DNA of 5,162 nt. It comes from Candidatus Cloacimonadota bacterium (GTDB lineage: Bacteria; Cloacimonadota; Cloacimonadia; Cloacimonadales; TCS61). Of this stretch, positions 1 through 4,970 are shown piece by piece. Where the stretch lies: NCBI GenBank assembly GCA_030668345.1, contig DAOUUD010000135.1, positions 1 through 5,162 on the forward strand. The letters run 5' to 3'. The first letter of the stretch is position 1. Each line of letters opens with the position of its first letter. The position numbers and the translations under genes are program-made. Below the pieces are notes generated by a model. It had not been told where the DNA came from and did not search any database. It saw only the letters and a list, made by a program, of their open reading frames with translations.

Positions 1-147
1 GAAGATAAAGCAGAATTGGAAGTTCAAATTGCTGAAGTTAAAAAGAGCATTGAAGAGATGGAAGAAGAAATGAAAAAAGAAGAGTTTGTCATTCTTAAAG
101 ATAATTACGAAATTATTAAAAAGGTTAATGAAGAATTAGATATGTAA
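1..147 (+). CDS. C-terminal end of an unidentified coiled-coil protein (5' partial)
   Basis: An open frame runs from the first base to a TAA at 145-147 and gives the last 48 residues of a protein whose start lies outside the window. The visible part is almost all Glu, Lys, Ile, Val and Leu, with Glu-Glu-Met-Glu-Glu-Glu-Met type runs, which suggests a charged alpha-helical coiled coil. It has no cysteine and no motif that I recognise. It ends 25 bases before an intrinsic terminator, so it is the last gene of an upstream transcription unit and is probably unrelated to the metal-cluster genes that follow. The family cannot be named from this fragment. Confidence 0.75.
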   Translation, partial: EDKAELEVQIAEVKKSIEEMEEEMKKEEFVILKDNYEIIKKVNEELDM

Positions 148-171
148 ACAAAATCGTATTATATTAAAAGG

Positions 172-198
172 GGCAGAAATAAATTCTGCCTTTTTTTT
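172..198 (+). terminator. Intrinsic (Rho-independent) terminator
   Basis: A perfect 7-bp stem (GGCAGAA at 172-178 pairing with TTCTGCC at 184-190) closes a 5-base loop and is followed directly by eight T residues, with further T-rich sequence to 209. It lies just after the stop codon of the upstream gene and just before the promoter at 208, so it separates two transcription units. Confidence 0.9.
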
Positions 199-207
199 AT
201 TTTTTAT

Positions 208-236
208 TTGACTTTTGCACATATGTTCATTATATT
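208..236 (+). promoter_or_regulatory. Sigma70-type promoter for the DUF134 operon
   Basis: TTGACT at 208-213 (one mismatch to the -35 consensus) and TATATT at 231-236 (one mismatch to the -10 consensus) are separated by exactly 17 bases. Transcription would start near 243 and leave a leader of about 25 bases before the ATG at 268. The position directly after a terminator supports a real promoter. I saw no sigma54-type GG...GC element here, although some Orp operons of Desulfovibrio are sigma54-dependent. Confidence 0.75.
216..229 (+). promoter_or_regulatory. Candidate operator palindrome inside the promoter spacer
   Basis: TGCACATATGTTCA is a 14-base palindrome with a single mismatched pair (positions 3 and 12), centred on CATATG. 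It lies wholly between the -35 and -10 hexamers, where a bound protein would block RNA polymerase. The first gene downstream encodes a DNA-binding DUF134 protein, so autoregulation by that product is the simplest reading. That the DUF134 protein is the ligand is inference; the symmetry and location are directly visible. Confidence 0.55.
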
Positions 237-267
237 GTCTCGTGAGTAAATTAATAAAGGATAGATT

Positions 268-723
268 ATGTCGCGACCGAAAAAGGAGAGAATGGTACAT
301 CAACCACCATTATATACGGCATTTAAACCTGTAGGAATAATGGGAAGTGCTCTGCAACAACTGGCTTTAAGCCTGGATGAATACGAAGCCATCAGATTGG
401 CAGATTATCTGGGTATGGACCATGCAGAGGCAGCAGAAGAGATGGAAATTTCCCGTTCTACTTTTACACGCCTTATCGAAGAAGCTCGTAAAAAAGTTTC
501 GCAATTTCTCATCGAAGGCAAACAGCTTTATATCGAGGGTGGTAATATTCATTTCCGTGGTAATGTGATCCGCTGCTTAGGTTGTGGTCATATGTTCAAT
601 ACCGGTTTTGAAAATGCTCTGATCAAATGTCCGGCTTGCGGGTCAACAAATCTAATGGATCTGGCAGGAAGTTTCGGACATGGAAGATGTTGTCGTGGAC
701 ATAATCGTAACAGAAGGAGGTAA
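268..723 (+). CDS. DUF134 (UPF0251) family HTH regulator with C-terminal zinc ribbon
   Basis: This 151-residue protein starts at an ATG preceded by AAAGGA (256-261) at good spacing. Residues 1-92 match the DUF134/UPF0251 pattern: an RPKK start, FKP at 19-21, DEYEAIRLAD at 37-46, the sigma70 region 4-like helix-turn-helix around 47-76 (AAEEMEISRSTFTRLIEEARKK), and the closing IEGG at 89-92. Residues 103-124 form a zinc ribbon (CLGC at 103-106, CPAC at 121-124). The tail from 138 adds HGRCC and a GH followed by an Arg-rich end, a possible second metal- or thiol-sensing site. Family members are predicted DNA-binding proteins that often lie next to Mrp and NifX-like genes in anaerobes. It is first in the operon behind a promoter with an operator-like palindrome, so a local autoregulator responding to metal or redox state is likely. 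The sensed signal is inferred. Confidence 0.88.
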   Translation: MSRPKKERMVHQPPLYTAFKPVGIMGSALQQLALSLDEYEAIRLADYLGMDHAEAAEEMEISRSTFTRLIEEARKKVSQFLIEGKQLYIEGGNIHFRGNVIRCLGCGHMFNTGFENALIKCPACGSTNLMDLAGSFGHGRCCRGHNRNRRR

Positions 724-725
724 AA

Positions 726-1076
726 ATGCCAAGAGGTGACAGAACAGGCCCAAATGGAATGGGTCCGATGACAGGTAGAGGTTTTGGATATTGCAATGAT
801 TATGCAAGTCCGGGGTTTACCAAAGGTGCACCACGTGGTGGAGCAGGTTTCGGTTTCGGACGTGGCTATGGCCGTGGTCAAGGTTTCGGAAGAGGATTTC
901 GTGGAGGATTCGGATATGATCGTGGATTTCAATATCCAGCTTATCCCAATTATGCAGTTCCTCAATATTCAGCAAAGGATGAAACAAAATATCTTGAGAC
1001 AGAAATGAATGCACTAAAAAATGAACTCACTGCAATGGAAAAGCGTCTTTCCGAATTACAGAAAGAAGATGAATAA
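726..1076 (+). CDS. DUF5320-like Gly/Arg-rich protein with C-terminal coiled coil
   Basis: This 116-residue protein begins two bases after the DUF134 stop. Its Shine-Dalgarno AAGGAGG (714-720) overlaps the end of the upstream gene, which suggests translational coupling. Residues 1-23 carry the signature of DUF5320 proteins (MPRGDRTGPNGMGPMTGRG, then GYC with a lone Cys at 23). Residues about 37-68 are a low-complexity run of GFG, GRG and RGG units rich in Phe, Tyr, Gly and Arg. Residues 69-81 are Pro/Tyr-rich, and 84-116 form a charged heptad-like helix with Leu at 90, 97, 101, 108 and 111, consistent with a coiled coil. Such proteins are commonly found with DUF134, Mrp and NifX-like genes in anaerobes, but no biochemical function is established to my knowledge. 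The shape suggests an oligomer with a flexible, possibly RNA- or protein-binding segment; that is inference. Confidence 0.85.
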   Translation: MPRGDRTGPNGMGPMTGRGFGYCNDYASPGFTKGAPRGGAGFGFGRGYGRGQGFGRGFRGGFGYDRGFQYPAYPNYAVPQYSAKDETKYLETEMNALKNELTAMEKRLSELQKEDE

Positions 1077-1084
1077 ATCATCTA

Positions 1085-1112
1085 AGGTAGGCGGTACTAT
1101 TATCGCCTACCT
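1085..1112 (+). other. Strong intercistronic hairpin without T tract
   Basis: AGGTAGGCG (1085-1093) pairs perfectly with CGCCTACCT (1104-1112). A G-T wobble and two more A-T/T-A pairs extend the stem inward to 12 pairs around the four-base loop CTAT (1097-1100). The sequence after it (ATTTCC) is not a T tract, so it is not a classic terminator. It sits 8 bases after the stop of the DUF5320-like gene and 27 bases before the next start. Likely roles are protection of the upstream mRNA 3' end, a processing site, or a partial attenuator setting different levels of the genes on either side. Confidence 0.7.
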
Positions 1113-1139
1113 ATTTCCTATGAAGGGAAGGAGAATAAC

Positions 1140-1451
1140 ATGACAGATGGTAAACATTCTGGTGGTTATCAATACAGAAATCGGCGGGACAAAAGTCATC
1201 GTGGAAGAAACTCTATCTGGGGAACAATAATCACTGCTATTGCCGGAACAATTATAACAGATCTCACCAGTGAAAACAGTAAGATAAAAAAAATAGTTAG
1301 AAAAATAATCCCTCCTAAACAAATTGAAAATAAACAGAATGAGAAAAAACTTATCAATGCTGAATATAAAGTTATGAATGATGAAAAGAATGATGAACAA
1401 AATACCAAAAATGAAAAACAAGATAAATTGGAGGGAAAAGATGAACAATAG
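1140..1451 (+). CDS. Small unrecognised protein with one hydrophobic segment and charged tail
   Basis: This 103-residue protein starts at an ATG with AAGGAG (1128-1133) six bases upstream. I do not recognise the family. The N-terminus (1-24) is basic and rich in Gly, Arg and His. Residues 25-40 are hydrophobic (SIWGTIITAIAGTIIT), long enough for an amphipathic or short membrane-associated helix. Residues 48-57 are a second short amphipathic stretch (KIKKIVRKII), followed by PP. Residues 60-103 are a Lys/Glu/Asn/Gln-rich, probably disordered or helical tail without cysteine. The last 11 bases overlap the next gene in another frame, pointing to co-expression with the zinc-ribbon protein. Its real coding nature is supported by the Shine-Dalgarno site and the tight fit between neighbours. 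Function is unknown; a membrane-peripheral or scaffold partner for the neighbouring cluster proteins would be a guess. Confidence 0.65.
   Translation: MTDGKHSGGYQYRNRRDKSHRGRNSIWGTIITAIAGTIITDLTSENSKIKKIVRKIIPPKQIENKQNEKKLINAEYKVMNDEKNDEQNTKNEKQDKLEGKDEQ
1430..1435 (+). promoter_or_regulatory. Shine-Dalgarno that fixes the start at 1441
   Basis: GGAGGG lies five bases before the ATG at 1441. The longer open frame beginning at 1378 has no comparable site, and its extra 21 residues are a Met/Lys-rich artefact of reading the upstream gene's tail in a shifted frame. The start at 1441 is therefore preferred. Confidence 0.75.
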
Positions 1452-1656
1452 GAATGCAGGATCAGGACGCGGTCTTGGTCGTGGTGGTGGCAGAGGTCGA
1501 AACAGCGGTGGTGGATACAGCATCGGTGGTTTTTGTGTATGTGCCAAATGTGGTGCTAAAATAGCTCACCAGCAGGGAATTCCATGCACAACCCAGAAAT
1601 GTCCGAGTTGTGGAAACACAATGATCCGTGAAGAATTATTGAATGATAGAAGATAA
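1441..1656 (+). CDS. Gly/Arg-rich zinc-ribbon miniprotein
   Basis: Read from the ATG at 1441, this is a 71-residue protein. Residues 5-30 are a flexible Gly/Arg/Ser run (GSGRGLGRGGGRGR and similar). Residues 32-57 hold six cysteines: CVCAKC at 32-37, a His at 43, Cys at 49, and CPSC at 54-57, ending in TMIREELL. The motif CxxCG...H...PC...CPxCG...M.RE resembles short metal-binding ribbons found beside or fused to Mrp and NifX-like proteins in anaerobes (recalled pattern, not searched). It could bind Zn or an Fe-S cluster; spare cysteines beyond a four-ligand site leave both possible. It overlaps the previous gene by 11 bases and ends three bases before the Mrp gene, so it is likely made in step with Mrp and may be its partner or cluster donor. 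Confidence 0.8.
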   Translation: MNNRNAGSGRGLGRGGGRGRNSGGGYSIGGFCVCAKCGAKIAHQQGIPCTTQKCPSCGNTMIREELLNDRR

Positions 1657-1659
1657 AAA

Positions 1660-2517
1660 ATGAACCCTAATAAAATGGAAACTAACTCAAAAGAAAACGC
1701 TGAAAAAAAACTTCAGAACGAAACATATTTAAAGGATAATTTAGCACGAATCAAGCACAAGCTCCTTGTTATCAGTGGTAAAGGGGGAGTAGGCAAAAGC
1801 ACAATTGCTGTTAATCTTGCATATGGATTAGCTTTTTTAAGGAAGAAAGTTGGGATTTTGGATATTGATATTCATGGACCATCAATTGCCAAAATGTTGG
1901 GAATTGAAGGAAGAACATTGGGCTTATCTAAAATCAGTAACCGTCCTATGCCAGTAAAAGTTCATGATAATCTTTATGCAATGACAATCGCAACTCTAAT
2001 ACAAGATGTGGATGCTCCTGTCATTTGGAGAGGACCCTTGAAAATGGGAGTTATTAAACAATTTTTACAAGATATTGAATGGCCTGAACTTGATTACCTG
2101 ATTGTGGATAGTCCTCCAGGAACAGGCGACGAACCCTTGTCCATTGTTCAGATCCTGAAAAAAGTCGATGGTTCTATTATTGTATCTACTCCGCAGGATG
2201 TGGCATTTTTAGATGCTCGAAAAACAATCAAGTTTTCCGAAAAACTTTCTGTTCCTGTTCTGGGAATAATTGAAAATATGAGTGGATTTACCTGTCCACA
2301 TTGCGGTAAAAAAATTGAAATCTTTCAGGGAAAAGGTGCAATAAAAGCAGCAAATGATTTTAATATCGATATATTAGGAAAAATTCCAATTGATAATAAA
2401 ATTGTTCAAACAAGTGATGCAGGTAGACCATATATTTATGACTATAATAGCTTACCTGCAGCTTTGGAAATGAAGAATATTGTTAACAAAATATTAAAAA
2501 AAGTAGAGGATAAATAA
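1660..2517 (+). CDS. mrp: Mrp/NBP35-family Fe-S cluster carrier ATPase
   Basis: This 285-residue protein is a near-complete Mrp (ApbC/Nbp35-like) ATPase, cytosolic and expected to work as a dimer that binds and passes on a [4Fe-4S] cluster. Motifs in order: deviant Walker A GKGGVGKST at 40-48, switch I region DIDIHGPS at 68-75, WRGP at 123-126 followed by an LKMG stretch, Walker B-like DSPPGTGDE at 150-158, STPQ at 176-179, ENMSGF at 205-210, and the family's cluster-binding CPHC at 212-215. The N-terminal 34 residues are charged and lack the extra four-Cys motif of eukaryotic Nbp35. The start at 1660 has only a weak Shine-Dalgarno (AGAAG at 1649-1653), and Met6 (1675) is an alternative. It follows the zinc-ribbon gene by three bases. 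The family assignment is firm; the client protein is not visible, though the NifX-like product downstream is a candidate. Confidence 0.95.
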   Translation: MNPNKMETNSKENAEKKLQNETYLKDNLARIKHKLLVISGKGGVGKSTIAVNLAYGLAFLRKKVGILDIDIHGPSIAKMLGIEGRTLGLSKISNRPMPVKVHDNLYAMTIATLIQDVDAPVIWRGPLKMGVIKQFLQDIEWPELDYLIVDSPPGTGDEPLSIVQILKKVDGSIIVSTPQDVAFLDARKTIKFSEKLSVPVLGIIENMSGFTCPHCGKKIEIFQGKGAIKAANDFNIDILGKIPIDNKIVQTSDAGRPYIYDYNSLPAALEMKNIVNKILKKVEDK

Positions 2518-2535
2518 AAAACGAAAATAGTGATG

Positions 2536-2562
2536 TTGATTGTAAATGGAAGTTAGTATAAT
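2536..2562 (+). promoter_or_regulatory. Possible internal promoter before the stress-protein gene
   Basis: A perfect -10 hexamer TATAAT (2557-2562) is preceded by TTGATT (2536-2541) at a spacing of 15 bases, slightly shorter than ideal. The 72-base gap is the longest between genes of the first and second halves apart from the repeat region, and no terminator is visible in it. It could give the downstream genes independent expression. Confidence 0.4.
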
Positions 2563-2589
2563 CATTTAAATTTTATTAAGGAGGTTATT

Positions 2590-3039
2590 ATGAAACGAAT
2601 TCTAGCGGCTATTGACTTTTTAGACAACACTGATGAAGTAATTAATCATGCCAAAAAAATGACAAAAGAATCAAATGGAGAATTACTCATTGTTCATTCT
2701 GAAACATTAAAATCATATCTTTCTGCAATAACAACTGAATTTAATCAAACACCATCAATGGAATTGATCGATGTACAGAAGAAAAAAATTGAAGGTCGGC
2801 TTAAAGAAATTCATGATAATTTAAGTAAGGACGGCATTAATGCAGAATGTATTCTAATGGAAGGGCCAACAGTAGATAACATCCTAAAGGAAGCTGAAAT
2901 ATTTAACGCTGATCTTATTATTATTGGTTCACATAAACATGGAAGATTCTATAATCTTTTATTTGGAAGTATTCATAAATCTCTAATTACTCTTTCTACA
3001 ATACCTGTTTTAGTTATACCTCCTGAAGATAAAAATTAA
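2590..3039 (+). CDS. Universal stress protein (UspA family)
   Basis: This 149-residue single-domain protein has a very strong Shine-Dalgarno AAGGAGGT (2578-2585). It shows the Usp fold pattern: beta-1 KRILAAIDF with the conserved Asp at 9, the ELLIVHS strand at 31-37, the strand ADLIIIGSHKHG at 107-118, and the nucleotide-loop end FGS at 125-127, closing with the strand IPVLVIPP at 138-145. The classical GxxGx9G(S/T) ATP motif is altered: Gly113 and Gly126-Ser127 are present but the second Gly is Lys116 within GSHKHG, so ATP binding is plausible but not certain. Usp proteins bind ATP or AMP and modulate stress survival; the partner here is unknown. It lies between Mrp and the ferredoxin ATPases, is AT-rich like Mrp, and may be transcribed in part from its own promoter. 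Confidence 0.9.
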   Translation: MKRILAAIDFLDNTDEVINHAKKMTKESNGELLIVHSETLKSYLSAITTEFNQTPSMELIDVQKKKIEGRLKEIHDNLSKDGINAECILMEGPTVDNILKEAEIFNADLIIIGSHKHGRFYNLLFGSIHKSLITLSTIPVLVIPPEDKN

Positions 3040-3063
3040 AATTGAATATTTAAAAAAATTTAT

Positions 3064-3068
3064 AAGGA
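3064..3068 (+). promoter_or_regulatory. Shine-Dalgarno supporting a TTG start at 3075
   Basis: AAGGA lies six bases before TTG at 3075-3077. Starting there gives the canonical beta-strand directly before the Walker A motif (KIAIASGKGG). No ATG occurs before the P-loop, so a later start would delete the nucleotide-binding site. The start codon is therefore very probably TTG. Confidence 0.8.
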
Positions 3069-3074
3069 TAATAT

Positions 3075-3941
3075 TTGAAAATTGCAATTGCCAGCGGAAA
3101 AGGGGGAACTGGAAAAACTACACTTGCCGTCAATCTTGCCAGTTTTCTTGCGGAATCACGCAAAGTTGTGTTGTGCGACCTGGATGTAGAAGAGCCTAAT
3201 TCCGGTCTGTTTATAAAAGGTAATTTAATTCATCGGGAAGATAAATTCAAAATGATACCGGAGTGGGAAAAAGAAAAATGTACACTGTGTGGTCATTGCC
3301 AGAAAGTATGCAATTTTCATGCTGTTATCCAGTTGGGAGATCAGATCATGGTATTTCCGGAACTCTGTCATAGTTGTTATGCCTGTTCAGAATTGTGCCC
3401 GGTAGATGCCTTGTCCATGATCCCGCAAAAGATGGGGGAGCTTAAACAATTTAAGAAAGGAGGGCTATCTTTCGTGGAAAGCAGGCTCGATATCGGCCAG
3501 GAACAAGCAGTTCCGTTAATAGCACAAACGCTTGAGTATATAGATAAGAATTTTGATGATGATTTCATTAAACTTTTTGATGCTCCTCCAGGAACTTCCT
3601 GCCCGGTAATCGAAGCTACAAAGGATGCCGATTTTGTTATCCTGATAACAGAACCGACTCCATTTGGTCTTCATGATCTAACACTTGCTGTAGATACCAT
3701 GCGTGAATTGGAAAAGAATTTCGGAGTTATAGTAAACCGGCATGGCATCGGGAATAATGATGTTCTGTCCTTTTGCCAGAAGAAAAATATTCCTGTTATA
3801 TCCAAGCTTCCCAACGATCGTCGTATCGCTGAATTGTACTCCCGTGGTAGTCTTATTTATCAGAAAATGCCGGAGTTCAAAAAACAACTCGTAAACATTG
3901 CAGATTATCTTTTGAAATTACAAGAAGAAGGCATTCGATGA
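3075..3941 (+). CDS. MinD/Mrp-type ATPase with inserted 2x[4Fe-4S] ferredoxin domain (first of pair)
   Basis: This 288-residue protein, begun by TTG, combines a P-loop ATPase with a bacterial ferredoxin domain. Walker A GKGGTGKTT is at 8-16, the switch region CDLDVEEPN at 34-42, eight cluster cysteines at 69, 72, 75, 79 and 98, 101, 104, 108 (two CxxCxxCxxxC motifs, the second followed by Pro), the Walker B-like DAPPGTSCPV at 169-178, and TEPTPFGLHDL at 192-202. Members of this family are cytosolic and in Desulfovibrio belong to the Orp complex, in which such ATPases occur beside a NifX-like protein. ATP-driven handling or reduction of a metal cluster is a likely role, but the reaction is not established by sequence. 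It overlaps the next gene by four bases. DAPPG is intact here, unlike its partner, which hints at unequal duties within a heterodimer. Confidence 0.93.
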   Translation: MKIAIASGKGGTGKTTLAVNLASFLAESRKVVLCDLDVEEPNSGLFIKGNLIHREDKFKMIPEWEKEKCTLCGHCQKVCNFHAVIQLGDQIMVFPELCHSCYACSELCPVDALSMIPQKMGELKQFKKGGLSFVESRLDIGQEQAVPLIAQTLEYIDKNFDDDFIKLFDAPPGTSCPVIEATKDADFVILITEPTPFGLHDLTLAVDTMRELEKNFGVIVNRHGIGNNDVLSFCQKKNIPVISKLPNDRRIAELYSRGSLIYQKMPEFKKQLVNIADYLLKLQEEGIR

Positions 3942-4801
3942 AAGAAATTGTGATCATTTCCGGTAAAGGTGGTACAGGTAAAACTTCTATCACAGCTTCT
4001 TTCGCAATGTTAGGTGGTAAAGATATCGTGGTGGCAGATTGTGATGTAGATGCTGCCGATATGCATCTTCTGATGCAGCCTGATTGGGAAAGATCAGAAG
4101 ATTTTTACAGCGGTGTGTTAGCCGAGGTTGACCAGGAAAAATGTGTAAAATGCGGAAATTGCGCAGATGTCTGTCGTTTTAGTGCCATTCCGATCATTGA
4201 TAAGAAATACGTTGTAAATAAATTAAACTGTGAAGGCTGTGGTTATTGTTTTCATGTATGTCCTACCGACGCCATTACAATGAAAGAACAGAACGTTGGT
4301 AAATGGTATATTTCTAATACAAAAGCCGATAATGTATTGGTTCATGCACGATTGGGAATCGGAGCAGAGAATTCCGGTAAACTGGTGGCAAAAGTAAAGA
4401 ATGAAGCTAAACGCATTGCCAAAGAGACAGGCAAACAATTTATTGTTGCTGATGGTTCTCCTGGCATTGGTTGTCCGGTAGTTTCCTCGCTTTCCGGAGC
4501 GGATTTCGTTGTATTGGTAACGGAACCAACTGTATCAGGACTGCATGATTTAAAGCGTGTTTATCAGCTTGTAAAAAAATTCAATATCTCTGCAGGTTGC
4601 ATAATAAATAAAGCAGATCTGAATACAAAAGTTGCCCGGCAAATTGAAGAATTCTTAAGAGAAGAAAACATAATTCATATTTCCGACCTGCCCTATGATG
4701 AAACGTTTACCAAAGCCATGACCAACGGACAGACAATCGTGGAATATGATGATGCCAATTTGAAGAATATTTTAGTAAACAGTTGGGAAAAAATAAAGTA
4801 G
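3938..4801 (+). CDS. MinD/Mrp-type ATPase with inserted 2x[4Fe-4S] ferredoxin domain (second of pair)
   Basis: This 287-residue paralogue of the preceding protein starts inside its stop codon (ATGA, 3938-3941), the classic arrangement for translational coupling and equal synthesis. Walker A GKGGTGKTS is at 9-17, DCDVDAADMHLL at 34-45, ferredoxin cysteines at 69, 72, 75, 79 and 98, 101, 104, 108 (the same residue numbers as in the first copy), the Walker B-like region DGSPGIGCPV at 172-181, and TEPTVSGLHDL at 195-205. The first Pro of the usual DxPPG is Ser here; this variant also occurs in related proteins. The Cys in GCPV matches SCPV of the first copy and may be an extra thiol near the nucleotide site. 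Together the two copies would form an ATP- and Fe-S-dependent complex acting on the NifX-like protein encoded next. The TAG stop abuts the palindromic repeat. Confidence 0.93.
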   Translation: MKEIVIISGKGGTGKTSITASFAMLGGKDIVVADCDVDAADMHLLMQPDWERSEDFYSGVLAEVDQEKCVKCGNCADVCRFSAIPIIDKKYVVNKLNCEGCGYCFHVCPTDAITMKEQNVGKWYISNTKADNVLVHARLGIGAENSGKLVAKVKNEAKRIAKETGKQFIVADGSPGIGCPVVSSLSGADFVVLVTEPTVSGLHDLKRVYQLVKKFNISAGCIINKADLNTKVARQIEEFLREENIIHISDLPYDETFTKAMTNGQTIVEYDDANLKNILVNSWEKIK

Positions 4802-4956
4802 CTCACAGATGAACACGGATACAAATGGATGGAAACAATTGCAGGTTCATTTTTACAGATTGAATCGTAACGTTTGGACGCATAAGAATGATACGTCCTG
4901 CATTCGTGTAGTCCATTGCTAAAAGATCCGTATTAATCCGTGAAAATCAATGGCTA
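4799..4956. repeat. Long imperfect palindromic repeat (likely dispersed non-autonomous element)
   Basis: The 169-base gap between the ATPase pair and the NifX-like gene holds nested inverted repeats. CACAGATGAACACGGAT (4804-4820) is the inverse of ATCCGTATTAATCCGTG (4926-4942) at 14 of 17 positions. Inside it AATGGA (4824-4829) pairs with TCCATT (4912-4917), TGCAGG (4840-4845) with CCTGCA (4897-4902), and a central GGACG (4876-4880) with CGTCC (4894-4898). The outer ends read TAGC (4799-4802) and GCTA (4953-4956). The arm sequence resembles the CACAGATGAACACGGAT-type repeats that I recall as widespread in intergenic regions of diverse bacterial genomes. The right arm contains a short direct repeat, ATCCGT twice (4926-4931, 4936-4941 with one change). 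No protein is encoded. It may fold in RNA and reduce read-through into the next gene. Confidence 0.6.
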
Positions 4957-4970
4957 AAAAGGAGTAAAAA

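Noticed and set aside
589..598. CATATGTTCA repeats ten bases of the promoter palindrome (220-229), suggesting a second operator inside the DUF134 gene.
   Set aside because: Here it encodes the His-Met-Phe stretch next to the zinc-ribbon CxxC and lacks the left half of the palindrome, so a chance match is more likely.
588..965. A 125-residue - strand open frame rich in Ser, Thr and Ile.
   Set aside because: It is the antisense image of the DUF134 tail and the Gly/Arg-rich gene, both with clear family signatures and ribosome sites.
1085..1118. The hairpin after the DUF5320-like gene as an intrinsic terminator.
   Set aside because: It is followed by ATTTCC rather than a run of T residues, and the next gene is close with no visible promoter.
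1378..1440. An upstream start at 1378 extending the zinc-ribbon gene by 21 residues.
   Set aside because: The extension is Met/Lys-rich out-of-frame reading of the previous gene, and the strong GGAGGG site serves the ATG at 1441.
1107..1547. A 146-residue open frame on the - strand opposite the two small genes.
   Set aside because: It is Phe/Ile/Pro-rich, a typical reverse image of Lys/Asn- and Gly-rich coding sequence, lacks a Shine-Dalgarno in context and overlaps two better supported + strand genes.
3042..3072. TTGAAT (3042-3047) and GATAAT (3067-3072) as a promoter for the ferredoxin ATPases.
   Set aside because: The spacing is 19 bases, and transcription would start inside or beyond the TTG start codon.
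4860..4888. TTGAAT (4860-4865) and TAAGAA (4883-4888) as a promoter inside the repeat for the NifX-like gene.
   Set aside because: The -10 box is poor, and the sequence is explained as part of the palindromic repeat; not strong enough to list.
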